The notes under the pieces were generated by a model that was given only the letters and a program-made list of their open reading frames with translations, made no database searches and had not been told where the DNA came from. 64,000 nt of DNA from Termitomyces sp. T153 (taxonomy: Eukaryota > Basidiomycota > Agaricomycetes > Agaricales > Lyophyllaceae). Positions 22,618 through 36,139 of this stretch are shown here, piece after piece (the stretch's first letter is position 1; each line of letters begins with the position of its first letter). The stretch lies in the NCBI GenBank assembly GCA_018296165.2, contig JACKQL020000020.1, positions 682,001 through 746,000 on the forward strand, in the 5' to 3' direction. The position numbers and the translations under genes are program-made.

Positions 22618-23100
22618 CATCTATGGGGCAAAATGGTGGCAAAGCAGCAGTATATGCAGCATCAACATCATCTTTGCCATCCATTGCTGCAGTGGAGATC
22701 TGTGCAAACCCATGCACTTGCATTGTAAGTTTCTTGCCATTGTGTTGATGGATAGTCTGAAGAGAGCATGGGTGCATGAATGGAAAGATGGAAGAGGGAA
22801 GGAGGAAAACAACATACATAATCTCCCACTTGAAGTTTGTGCTAGTGTTAGTATGGGCTTTTACTACTTCAGAATCTTGTGGACACCAATGGTTAGTCTG
22901 GATTGGGGTTGTTGGGGTCAGAGTTTGACAGTGGAAAAGCAAGCATTCACAGCAAGAGCAGTGTGCAGAGAATGTCTGAGAAAACAAATAGCAGTGGGCT
23001 CAGGGCAATGGAAAGGGAACAAAGAGGTTCAGGCTAGCATTAGTGTTGTTGTTGATTCTGAGGAGGATGCCCTACTGCTCATCAGTATCCAGAGTTAGGG
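22618..23100 (+). pseudogene. continuation of the gypsy-1 target gene fragment
   Basis: Directly follows the second GAATG. Joining the two flanks restores one frame (LDAYRM then HLWGKM) for about 40 codons, with KQQYMQHQHH. A second plus-strand frame, opening inside the LTR at 22,547, continues to 23,098 (HEWKDGRGKEENNIHNLPLE, VVVDSEEDALLLISIQS). No family recognised; treat as decayed host or captured sequence. Confidence 0.35.
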
Positions 23101-24013
23101 TGTCCAAACAATCACAAATGCACATTCTTTCTCATAATCCCATCACAATGCCAACCTTTCAACTCAAATATACCAGCACAAAGCTGACCACAATGCCAAA
23201 CTTAGAGATCCTGTATGATAACATCTGCCTAGGGTCCACCATTTCCATCCATTTGTGACAGGTCAATGTTGAGATTTTTCTATGACTACACAGTATTTAC
23301 AAGCTTCAGGCTTGCAAGTCTCTGTCTTGTGTTGCCAAACTAGAGTGCAATGCTGACCAACCAAGTGTCAACTAGACACAGGAACTCATTGTTGTTGACA
23401 AACCCCCCTCGACAATGCTGTCCAACCAATCAAGCATCAACCAGACATGCACAATGATGCCATCCCAGGTAGTTGCACAGCACTTTGGCCACATGAAATC
23501 TTGATCTGCCTGTTACTGACCATATAGCATTCTGTGCACTGTCCACAGCCAGCAAATTCAAATTCGGGAGGCTTGTAGATTGGATTGATTTTGGTGATTT
23601 TCCTTGTAAGTCAATGCCTGTCTGTCCTGCTGATTTAGCCCTCATTTTTCTTGACTTAAGCTGTTGTCATTCTGTTTCTTGGAAGTTCTAGAATTTTATA
23701 CTATATGTTACTGACTCAGTACTACAATATCAAGCGTCTTGATGAGCAAATTGATGGTCACACACTGAGTGATGCAACATATGTTTCTATAGATTGTTTC
23801 TGTGTATTATTATAACATTTTATTACTGCATGTTTCTTGAAAAGTATTGTAAGTTATACCAACATGTGTTTCTCAAGAAGAACAAAGAGTGTTTCTCGAG
23901 ATACAAACACTAAGAACACGACAAAGGTTTTTTGAGAAACACGTGATGTTTCAGCACATGTTTCTCAAGAAAATCAAAGAGAACATTTCAAATATTTTGA
24001 GTATTTTTTCTTT
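23101..24013. other. non-coding AT-rich stretch with short direct and inverted repeats
   Basis: No ORF with protein-like composition. Two degenerate copies of caatgctgaccaaccaa (about 23,350 and 23,413). From 23,785 the motif gtttctcaaga recurs in both orientations, including a perfect 10-bp inverted repeat ttgagaaaca/tgtttctcaa at 23,932-23,941 and 23,959-23,968. copia-2 is inserted at its right edge; similar motifs continue at 30,160-30,230 and 33,890-34,215. Confidence 0.6.
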
Positions 24014-24018
24014 GGATA

Positions 24019-24321
24019 TGTTAGTCCTATAGGTCAATAGTCAGCTCCTACTCAATCATGTGTTATTAGTGTTACACTTCGTGTCTCTGTCACACTACTC
24101 CCTCAGTTGTTTCCTCCATCTTATGGATGGCTCTGAGGGAGTAAGTGTTTTCTTTTCACTACTATACTTACTTACTGACGCGTACTACTTAGTTGTCTTC
24201 TTTTCCCGTCACTAGGTATGCGTCAATATCAGTTGTTTCCTCCATCTTGTGGACAGCTCTGAGGGATTGTCTTCTTTTTCCATCACTAGTCACTAGATCG
24301 GTTCACAGTGCCAGGCCGGCA
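24019..24321 (+). repeat. copia-2 5' LTR
   Basis: Differs from the 3' LTR at ten positions in 303 by manual alignment, all transitions. Six are CpG in the 3' LTR and TpG or CpA here. It contains two copies of ggctctgaggga and an intact gacgcgtac motif. Confidence 0.95.
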
Positions 24322-24488
24322 GGTTATGGGCATCCTTTTTGGATTGCTGTGCTAGCACTGAGCCATTTGGAACAACTCACCCCTTGCTTTCGGTTCATCA
24401 TCTCACTCTTTACTTCCATCTTGTACAATTGATTGGTCGTAATCATAATGTTCGATCCCTCTGTTTTAGCAGTCTCCAAACATATCCC

Positions 24489-27400
24489 ATGGATCTGTTT
24501 CTTCCACCATCTCAGTCTCCTCGTCTTACAGCTTCAGCACTGGGCCCGGACTCTTGGGTTGATTTGCAGGGTAATGCCATTTGAACCTCTTTCCCTTACC
24601 ATGACCCTCCCCCTCACCTTTTTCCTTCTTCTTCGAATACAAATTCTACTTTAGTTTCAGGTGCACATAATTGTTTTCCCAAACCTCCTCATTGTTATCA
24701 CCCACATATACCCACCTCTTTATCGACCAACTTAGACACGCCTACCCCGGCAAATTCAAATCCAAATTTTTTGCGCACAAATCCTCTATTTGCTCCATTC
24801 CCCATTCATCCAAACATTCATCCTCCTTCAGTTCCTATTCGTCCTGATACTGCACCAATTTGACCTCCAACTGTTTTTATTCCACCTCAACATGATATTT
24901 TTCATACTCCTCTCACTTCACGTGTGCCTTCAGCACAATATGAATTGCCTCGTTCTCCTTTCACTCCTCCTATGTCACCTTTACATCACAATCTTTCTCG
25001 TCCTCCTTCTGTGCCTTTAGCTCAGCCTATTCAACTTGTGGTGCATCCCCCCCCCTTTTCCATATGGCCATTTTCCTGGTCCGCAACTGGTGGTCCCACC
25101 TCCTCCTTTACCACCTTTGCTGTTGCACACTCCGGCTCCTCCTCCACAAAACTTTATTTTTTCAAATGCACCACAGTTCATCCCTCATTGACCACATTTA
25201 CCAGAATACAATTTTCAACCTCTTCATTTTCAGCCACCTCCCCAGCATACCGTACCAGATTTTTCTTCTGATAGTAACAAATTACCTCCTCTTTCTTCCA
25301 TTCCTCATCTTACTGGGTCATTGGATTGGGGTTCATGGTATACTCATGTTATGATGCTCATTGAGCACCTTGGCCTGGTCAGACACATTTGTCCTCTTCC
25401 TCCAACGGGTATGCCGTTTGACGCAACTTGCATAATCATGGTTCCTCCACTTGATCCTCTACATAACACGTTGGATGAGGAATGTGAATATCAAATGTTT
25501 TGGCGGAAAGATGGGTTATGCTCTCATGTCTTAACAGGTAAACTTTCGACAGAGATTCTTGGCAGTCTTCCTCCTGTGTGCAGAGGACCACACAATTTTC
25601 CTACTCGTACAGCTCGGGATATACTCGCTTGCCTGCATTGCCGCTACAGTGTGGGGAGTGCTTCGTCTGCGAAATCGCTGAAAGACTCTGTCAACCATTT
25701 ACAATGTATTCTGACCGCTATTCCTGCATATGTTCAAGCCTGGCATACTGTAGTGAATCAATTAGATCGTACTGAATGGGATTTCTCACCTCATGACAAG
25801 ATTCAAGGATTCATGGATGGCATTCCCTCCCTACAGGCTTATGCTCTGATTAGGGAAGAAGTTCGACGATCATGGGAGGTCGGACCTCAAGGCACCTTCA
25901 CTTTTGATGTACTTGCAGATCAAATTCTTGACATCAACATTGAGGTTTGGCGTTGCAATAATCAACATCAAAATAATAAATCATCAATTCGTAATCCAAC
26001 TTTGCACACATCCTCGAATACTCCGAATCCAAATACTGAAACATCAAATGATCATTCCGGTCATTGTGGATCTAATACTGAACATGCAAAAGACTCCAGC
26101 TTTGGACTGAAAGCAAATGTTGCCATACAGGACTCTATCACTGAACCTATTCCTGCTCCACCTTCGTTTATACCTGACAATGATCATGATGTATTGCCTA
26201 CTATCGTTGAAGAGGAGAATGATATCGTTGTGTCAGCTTATTCCACTGAGTCTGATAAGTCATTCTTACCTCCTTATCAAGCCTTTCTGAGTTCGGCAGG
26301 TTCTGCGCTTGTGGCTGACATTTCACTGAAATTCAACTTTATCCTTGATTTGGGTTGTACAACCCATTTAATCAAAGATCGAAAGTATTTCTGGTCATAT
26401 GATCCTGGGCTAGCTTCTCCAGTGGGAACAGCGAATTGCGGAATGTTGACAACTCTTGCTCAGGGTGAAGTCCATTTTTGAGCTCATGTAAATGGAAAGA
26501 ACGTCATACTCAAGCTACCAGACTGTCTTCATGCTCCAGATATCCCAATCAATCTATTATTGGTTGGAACCATGGTCAAAAACAATCTGACTCTTCTTTT
26601 TGAACACAAATCCACATCAATTTTCTTCCCATTGTCTTTTCGTGAACTCCAAGGCAAAGCTATGCAGGCAATGATCCACAATAAGCTCTCATTTCTATAT
26701 TGTGATTTTGTATTACCTATTCATGATAGTTCTGTGGCCTTTCCTGCCTTAGAAATGCCACAAACATCGTTTCCAAGAATTCCCACTACAGCTACCCTCT
26801 GGCATTGTCATTTTGGTCATCCTAGTCAAGATACAACTTGAGCTGTTTTGACTAAGAACTATGCATCTGGGGTTGAATATGTTGGCTGAATAGAAGATGA
26901 TCATTGCATTCCTTGCATCCTTGGTAAACAACCAGCTCGCCCTTATGACAATTTTGGTCATTGCGCAAATGACATATGCGAATTGTTACACATGGACTCT
27001 TGTGGTCCATTTCCTGTACGATTTGCAAATGGACATTCCCATCATTTCCACTCTATTCTAGATGATTTCTCTAATGTCGGGAGTACTGCATTACTTACCA
27101 TGCATGATCAGGCCTGTGATCATTTCAAGTCAACAGCTGCTCAATGGGAACTGAAATCAGGAAATAAAGTTTGAGCAGTACGTTGCGACAGTGCGAAGGA
27201 ATTCATCCAGGGTAATCTATGAGATTTCCTCAATGAACGAGGCATCATCATACAACCAACAGCGCCTTATGCCCACCAGCAGAATGGAAAGGCTGAAAGA
27301 TATATTAGGATGATTGAAGATACAGCTCAAACACTGATGGCAGAATCTGGCCTACCCATGTCTTTTCTAGGTGATGCTATCCTTACTGCACAGTATCTTT

Positions 27401-29781
27401 GAAACCGATTACCAACATTGACTCTACCAACACTTGTAACACCCTTTGAAGTCATGGAAGGTTCCAAGCCCGACTTATCACACCTTCGCATATGGGGTTG
27501 CCAGTGCTTTGTCCTTCATCCTAAAGAAACTCGCAGAAAAGGGGATACACATAGATTTGAAGCAATTTTCGTAGGTTATGATGAAAATCAAATAGGCTGG
27601 CGTGTTCGTGACATGAACGGTTGATATTTTTTTTCAAGAGATGTTATATTCAATGAAAATACTCATGGTCGTCTTAAAGCTTCGTCATCTCAAACAAAAT
27701 CCCAATCTCCGGATCGTACATCAGAGGCACAAGAAACCGAAATTGAACCATCTCTCTCTCTTCGTCCTCAAACTGTATCACCTACAATAGCGCAATCTGA
27801 TCAATATATCGAACCTCTACAACCATCAGAATCAAATCACTCTCGACCAAAACGAATGATAAAACATACACCTGCAGGACAAGCCTTCATAGAAGAAATA
27901 GCACAACGAAACAAAAAACTCACACATCTTCGAGCTAATCGACAATCTCGACTCAATCCTCATCAAGGACTATCAGCAATACTCGATATAAACACATTGA
28001 TGGCAACTGCCAATTTCTCTGATTCAGTTGATGATCTAACTTCACTGGAAGTACCTGTTCTCTCAGATTTCAAAGCCTATATTACTTATGGACCTGATCC
28101 TCTTCGTTTTCGAATGCCTCAACAATACGATCTTACCAAACCACCAGAAAACTATTATGAAGCAACACATTGTAGCGATGCCCACATATGGCAAGCGGCA
28201 ATGGAACGAGAAGTTGAGAGTCTTCGTGCTCAAAGGGTTTTCACACCTACAGATCTTCCACCGGGTCGAAAAGCAATTGGAGTAAGATGGGTATATGCTC
28301 ACAAATATAATCCAGACAGTGCAACAATCACAGGGAAAGAGAAAGCTCAGTTAGTTGCACAAGGTTTTAGCCAATGTCCAGAGGACTATGGTTCCACATA
28401 CGCTCCAGTCACCAAGATGACGAGTATCCAAATCACGCTGGCATATGCAGCACTTCATGACCTCGAACTCTTTTGTTTTGATGTCAAGACTGCCTTTCTC
28501 AATGCCTCACTAATGCATGAGATATACTTGAAACAGATACCTGGTTTCCCTGACCCCAACCCAAAGAAAGTCAATCGTGCTTTACGTGCCCTATACGGAC
28601 TCAAACAGGCTTCTCATGAATGGTATGCAGTTTTGCGTGAAAAACTAGAGGCTTTAGGTTTAACTAGATGCAACATGGATCACGGAGTATTCTTCGGTCG
28701 TTTCACATCTCCTCCTCACTCATCGATACCCATGCTGGAAAATCATAGCGAGCTTCTAATCGTGATTTGCATCCATGTCGACAATGGTCTTAATGCCACG
28801 AACTCAATTCCACTGTACAATTGGATCATAGCTGAACTCAACAAACACTTCAAAGTCAAAGATACAGGTCCAATAAGTCTTTATCTGGGCATTCGGGTTG
28901 ATCAAGATCGGGAAAACAGGAAACTATGGTTATCACAGAAAGGGTTCATTTTGGACTTACTCACCACATATAAACTGCTTGATGCATCACCTCTCTCGCT
29001 TCCGCTTCATGGCAATATTCATGATCTGCCTGATCCTCCTCCTAACTCGATACCTGATGTGCCTGATGAAGAAATCACTGTTCACTATCAACGTCTAGTT
29101 GAATCGATCTTATATCTCAGTCTTTGTACGCGACCGGATCTAGCATTCACAGCGATGTCACTGGGGCAATATAATTCTAACCCGACTCGAGCTCACTTAC
29201 TTGTGGCAAAACGTGTATTACGATACATATCCGGGACACGAGATTATGCATTGGAATACAATTTCACACATCCGTCACCAGATCCACCTACGAGATTGAT
29301 ACTGCCAGCAGATTTTGGGGTTGTTGATGCAGATTGGGCCTCGGATACAGATACTTGACGAAGTGTCTCAGGATATGCCTTCTTCCTCTACTCGAGCCTA
29401 GTATCTTGGTCTTCGACGAAACAGAAAACGGTTGCGTTATCGTCAACAGAGGCCGAATATATGGCATTATCTCATGCAATTCGTGAAGCGATTTCCATCA
29501 GGTTTCTACTTACTTCTCTTGACCTTCCTGTTCCTCGACCTCTACAAATTTTCTGTGACAACAAGAGTGCTCTTGACATTGCGAATTCGGACTCTACGAC
29601 GTCAAGATCAAAACATATAGACATACGCTATCACTTCATACGTGATCAATTAAAGACTGGTTCCTTCTCGACTTCTTGGATTTCAACGTCGGACATGATC
29701 GCTGATATCTTAACAAAGGCTCTACCGAAAGCTTTACACTACAAGTTCGTACCTGCACTTGGACTCGTTTCTCGTTTATGA
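24489..29781 (+). pseudogene. copia-2 gag-pol polyprotein (eleven TGA stops, one frameshift)
   Basis: Starts at ATG 24489 with a Pro-rich gag. A one-base shift lies in the C-run at about 25,047-25,056; from there one frame runs to TGA 29,779-29,781. Protease core reads FILDLGCTTH (26,341-26,370), with Leu where DSG is expected. Integrase: WHCHFGHPS, then CIPCILGKQ, H-M-D-S, V-R-C-D-S and AHQQNGKAERY. RT: GVRWVYAHKYNPDS, ALYGLKQASHEWY, and the active site IHVDNGL (28,771-28,788). RNase H: ALSSTEAEYMALSHA, FCDNKSALDI, SKHIDIRYHF. Internal stops begin at 24582, 24861, 25189, 26479, 26839, 26887, 27172, 27220, 27400, 27622 and 29356; every one is TGA, at sites where Arg fits. Confidence 0.95.
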
Positions 29782-29823
29782 TTTCCTTATTCACACGCAC
29801 TCTCTTCGTCGCTGATGGGGTTG

Positions 29824-30126
29824 TGTTAGCCCTATAGGTCAATAGTCAGCTCCTACTCGATCACGTGTTATTAGTGTTACACTTCGTGTCTCTGTCACAC
29901 TACTCCCTCAGTTGTTTCCTCCATCTTGTGGACGGCTCTGAGGGAGTAAGTGTTTTCTTTTCACTACTATACTTACTTACTGACGCGTACTACTTAGTTG
30001 TCTTCTTTTTCCGTCACTAGGTACGCGTCAATATCAGTTATTTCCTCCATCTTGTGGACGGCTCTGAGGGATTGTCTTCTTTTTCCGTCACTAGTCACTA
30101 GATCGGTTCACAGTGCCAGGCCGGCA
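29824..30126 (+). repeat. copia-2 3' LTR
   Basis: 303 bp, TGTTAGCCC...CCGGCA. It keeps CpG at all six CpG positions that differ from the 5' LTR, so it is the less mutated copy. Confidence 0.95.
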
Positions 30127-30131
30127 GGATA

Positions 30132-31903
30132 AAACGCGGAAAAATTCATCATTCTACGAAAGAAACATCAAGAGAATATTTGACATATTTACTGAATTTT
30201 TCTGACACAATATTTAGCGTGTTTCCTGAAATGTGATACGTTCGTTGACCAAGGAACTTTATCATTTTGATGACCCATCACTTCTTGTCAAACAAAGCAC
30301 TCTCAAGTATGTTGTGAAATTTCAGATTGGTTATCCTACATGTGAACAGCCGAGGAACGCGCTGATTGCCTGTACTCTTGGTGCTTCGACATTGATCGGC
30401 CCTGCCAGTCGTCTTCTGCCAAAGTGAATTCTGTAATCAGATCTTCCAAGTAGAAACGATCCAGAACCCTTCTCAGAAATCTTTCTACGATTCCTTATAG
30501 GTATGCTTCCACACTGCTTGTATTTTCGCAGGGGCAGGACGTGTCAGATGCTGATTGTAGATATCGACCTTGTCGGCGGTGAAGAAGAAAAGCCAGCCGC
30601 ACTAATTGTGAGGGTTTTTTTTGGCCTGACACGCTGACTCGAACGAGCCTTCTAACTCCCACCCCTGTCGGTTTGCTTTCCAAAATATAGACCTGTTTGG
30701 CGCACAGCCGTCTCTAATAATTATTTCCGGCTACATGTCGGACACACAGCAGGATGTGGTTTGCTCTTTTTACCTATCAGTCTTCCGTCAAAGTTCAAAT
30801 CAACCTCCAGCTTTGACGAATGGACATGAGCACAAATCTAAGGACAATCCAGCCCTGTTCTACTTCGACAGTTTCTCGAGACAAGCACATCTTCATCACC
30901 ATCAGCATCTGGTCTTCTACTGCGCGAACAGGTCCTGTTTGAAACCCTGGTCCGCTGATCTATAGTATAGGGATCTTTCACCACCTTCCATCACCATCTG
31001 ACGTTCTATTGTGTCTACCTGATAAGTCCGGTGTTCCAGGGTTCCCTACCAAGGATTAGTCTTCCCGCTTCGCTTCATCGGTATCCCCACATTCGGAACC
31101 AACACTAGAACCAACCAATAAACTAAATCCTGATCATCTAACTAGCCATAACCAAGCCCTGGCCTCCTAGCCTGTTGCATTACTAAGGCTTAAAACCCTG
31201 TCGAGCCCGAGGTATGCTCGGTATAAATATATAGCATAGTATTCCCTCGGGTGGCAACCCTATGAGGCACTTTGATTATTCTCGCCTTCTTGAGTTCTTT
31301 TGTGTTACGATCGTTGGATCACCTGAAGATTGTTCTTTTGATGATCAGCTTATAATACATCTTTTTGGCTTAATGGTAATGCCCACGAACCAATAATTGT
31401 TTGATCTTGGTTTGATCCACTACCTTGTAATATATAATTATCCCAACACAACGTTAGGGAGCTCATTATTCACTCATTACTACATCGCCTGATGGGGAGT
31501 CGTGCGCGGTACAGTGGTGTCTGCAACGATTCCCTGATCAATCGCTCAACCAGATTATATGTGACAGGGCACCTGCCTTCGCCACACTTCAAGTACATGC
31601 AGGACAAAACGTTGACAGCATTGCCATGCTGCGAGGTTGCTCTGAAAACAACCCTATAACCATAAATAGCACTGTGCGTGATTTATAACTCTTTGGACAT
31701 TCTTGCTCATTATCTGCCCATGATAGCATACCTCAAACAGTTTTTCGCTCAAGTCCGTCGCAATATTTGTTCGTATTGAATTTGAAATTGATCTTTACAC
31801 AGACGGAACACGAATGCAGACACTCAACTATTGAACATAGCTGTATAGAATTGAACTATGCCTTTCAAAATGGTTAATATTCATTGATGGACTCAATTTC
31901 TAG
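30132..31903. other. CpG-containing non-coding region with LTR-like and pol III-like signals
   Basis: No recognisable gene. A TATA-like box (cggtataaatatatag, about 31,219) sits in a segment (about 31,010-31,455) that ends ttatcccaaca and resembles an LTR, but I find no partner copy. At 31,366-31,376 tggcttaatgg fits the pol III A box and at 31,409-31,418 ggtttgatcc fits the B box, 32 bp apart. No complete tRNA cloverleaf forms. The missing first exons of the MET17-type gene downstream are not here. Confidence 0.4.
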
Positions 31904-33517
<1,614 letters not shown>

Positions 33518-33734
33518 GTCCAATACCAATATTGCATTCTATACTAGTTTGCACAGGTGAAACTGTGATTCTTAACTCACAATCCTGCTCCAGCTTAAAG
33601 GGATTTGGTTGAAAGTACAAGTTGATATTCGAGAATCCAGTAACATTGTCAGCATGGTTGTTGTCGGTCTGTTCAAACCCCTACTTCTCATTATCAACAT
33701 GCAGAGGCATCTCAAGACGATGTGTGTAATCTAA

Positions 33735-33875
33735 TGATGCTCCTCTAGGGCATGAAAATCTCATTGAGGTAGACATAGACTACACCTTCTACAAATAGAT
33801 TGCAAAAGATGTCATACATTGTCATCTGGAAGGTGGCAGGGCTGTTGGTGAGGCCAAAGAACATTACCAGATGTT
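33735..33875 (-). pseudogene. isolated gypsy RT palm fragment
   Basis: About 45 codons on the minus strand: LVMFFGLTNSPATFQM, then FVEGVVYVYLNEIF. This matches gypsy-1 RT (19,600-19,720). The active site YLDD reads YLNE (Asn codon at 33,763-33,765). No other gypsy sequence adjoins it. Confidence 0.85.
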
Positions 33876-34469
33876 TGAAGAGCATGTGATTAGTTCAGCA
33901 CACACTTCAGGAAATCTTGTAAGTTTCTTGGGAAACATCAATTAGAGACATGTTACATAATTTCTAATATCTTTTTCCCAAGTAGAGATTATTCTATAAA
34001 TTTAAAACAGTTGAATAAAATGATTCCTGTTGATATAGTGTATCTTGAGTCAATAAAATGATTTTTCTGTGAACATGTTTCTCACTTTTAAATCAGGAAG
34101 AACATTTCATATATCTTTATGTGATTCTTCAGGAACTCTTATTCTGTTACTTTTCACTGTATCTCAAGTAAAATTCTCATATTTCTTGGTTAACATTAGT
34201 TAGAAACATTTTTTGGCAGAGAGTTGGCTGCAGCAAGTCAAGCAAAGTACTTTGCTAGAATCACTTACAGTCAGACTAATGAGTAGGCCAGGAAGTCACT
34301 GCTATTGTTAGGTAATCTATTTGGCAGACTGCCTATATACTACATTGGTCAGGCCATGTTGCTAATGCTATATAACTAAGTAGGTGCCATTATGTAATGA
34401 TGTATGACATAACAATGATATAAAAGGAAGTAACATCCAATCATTACTCATCTGGAGGGAGCTTTCAGA
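33876..34469. other. AT-rich non-coding stretch with gtttctt/aagaaac motifs
   Basis: No coding signal. The motif family of 23.8-24.0 kb recurs (gtttcttgggaaacatc near 33,925; catgtttctcac near 34,075). Around 34,418 gatataaaagg is TATA-like and the following 40 bp resemble the start of a transcript or LTR R region, without a second copy in the window. Confidence 0.4.
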
Positions 34470-35045
34470 TCAGCTAAGGTAATGGGCAATTATCAGACTA
34501 AGCTCAGAATAGGGTGGGACTTGGTCTGAAGACTTTGTCCCCTGACACTGGAGAAAGTGGTGCCCAAAGAAATGACCACTACCAAGACAAAATTGACAAA
34601 TACCAAAAGTGAGCATAAGTAGTCTTGAGAATAAGCTGGTCATTGGGCTTGCTGGAAGGTATAAGGCAATGATTGTGGCACCAAGAAAAGAAATAGTTGA
34701 TTCTTGCCAGTCACTGTTAATTATCCAGAAATAGGAACTTGTAGAAAGCATGGAATGGAATTGGGAAGGGATTCAGTAAGAATTTTAAGGCTATTGATCA
34801 ACTCAGCACAGCTGAACATCATAAAACCTCTATGCACAGTTTTTTGACCAATAGAAGAATTATGAAGGAAAGAAAGAACATCAGAAACATATTTATAATG
34901 AGATTGAGAAATTATCATAATGCAATTAATAAGTGATCAGGTTCATGTAGTGTTTGTGTTATGGACCAAAAATTGTGATGAGGAGAAAGCTTGGGACAGT
35001 CAACAATGAAGAGAGAGTCCTGGTGAGTTTTACAAAAAGGAGTCA
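34470..35045 (-). pseudogene. degenerate coding fragment, possibly retroelement gag
   Basis: Minus-strand frames 34,918-34,721 (SHYKYVSDVLSFLHNSSIGQ) and 34,751-34,470, the latter with CQFCLGSGHFFGHHFLQC, which resembles a damaged CCHC knuckle. The combination suggests a retrotransposon gag, but I cannot place it in a family. Confidence 0.3.
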
Positions 35046-36139
35046 AATTGAGACTAACTCAACTGCCACCTCTGCTGTCAGATATTTTTAATCAAGGAGT
35101 TAACCAAACAGAAGAGGAATTTTCTCAGATTTCCTTTTGGGACTGGTATTTTGAGAATGGACTGTCATCTAAAATTATCATTGATTGGGCACCTGCATGT
35201 CCCACCTAACTCCTTTCATAAGCAGAGGAGGAAGGGGGGCACCTACACCTCTAGTTAGAGTCAACACTGTTAGTTCTCTGTGATATTGATAAAACCCATA
35301 TGAATATGTGAACTATAAGGAAAAATTGTACCAAATCCTGGAAGAAGCCAGTGGCACTGTTAGCATCCCTCAGAATGCCACCTGCCTACTGCTCATCATA
35401 TTCCATGATGAGCTCAAATATAGCTCAAAAAAGCAGAAAAAATATGCTGCATCACCAACACAGCTTCTCTGGGTCTCTGATCTGGTCCCTTCTGATCTAA
35501 TCCCATCATTAACAAGATGCTTGATGGACACTGTCACCTTGGCACTGTGATCACCTGATGCCAGAACCTTTGTGCTTGTTGTCGTTATGATGAGCATGAC
35601 ATCTCCCTCAAAATCCTTCAAAATTCTGGAAATTTTGTAGATTATAGCAAATCCAATTTACAGTTCTTGCAACAAGAATTAAATGTGTAGAAGAGTTGTC
35701 ATTAAAGATCTTCACCTTGGTATCTAACAGGCTTTGATGCCTTATTCCTACACTATATCAATTGAATGATGATGAAAGTTCTGCCACTGCAAAAGCTATG
35801 GGCTGTGATCTTGATCCTGTCATGCACAAGGCTTCAACCCAGGAGGTGGAAAATGATTAATTTGTGAAGTCTTACATGGCATGAAAGGTAGTGCCATTCA
35901 AGTTCTGAATCCATCAAATATTTACTAGTATGCATATAACTTGTTGCCCTGTATCTTTTTATCAATAAAACCTGTGTTCATGATCTCAGTGCAGAAAGGA
36001 ATGTATATTGAGAATGAGAAAAGTGTGCTATAAGTATGATCTACAGAGACAACATTCTTGTTGAAAAATCAATGATACTGCTTGATCCTTCCTTACTCTG
36101 TGGGACTTAAATTCAAGCTCAGTGCAATATCTGTTGACA
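35046..36139. other. decayed sequence with one short plus-strand frame
   Basis: A plus-strand frame at 35,308-35,550 (ILEEASGTVSIPQNATCLLL) has protein-like composition but no family I know. The rest is AT-rich with scattered stops. Confidence 0.3.

Larger units (their letters stand above)
24014..30131 (+). mobile_element. copia-2, complete Ty1/copia retrotransposon with TSD GGATA
   Basis: Two 303-bp LTRs (24,019-24,321 and 29,824-30,126), both TGTTAG...CCGGCA, are flanked by the 5-bp direct repeat GGATA (24,014-24,018 and 30,127-30,131). After the 5' LTR comes GGTTATGGGCATCC, a possible primer-binding site. Before the 3' LTR a short G-rich tract (gatggggttg) can serve as polypurine tract. 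One long gag-pol frame fills the interior. CpG dinucleotides are still common here, unlike in copia-1, which argues for a younger insertion. Confidence 0.96.

Noticed and set aside
31366..31440. tRNA gene
   Set aside because: A and B box-like strings are present but acceptor and T stems do not pair.
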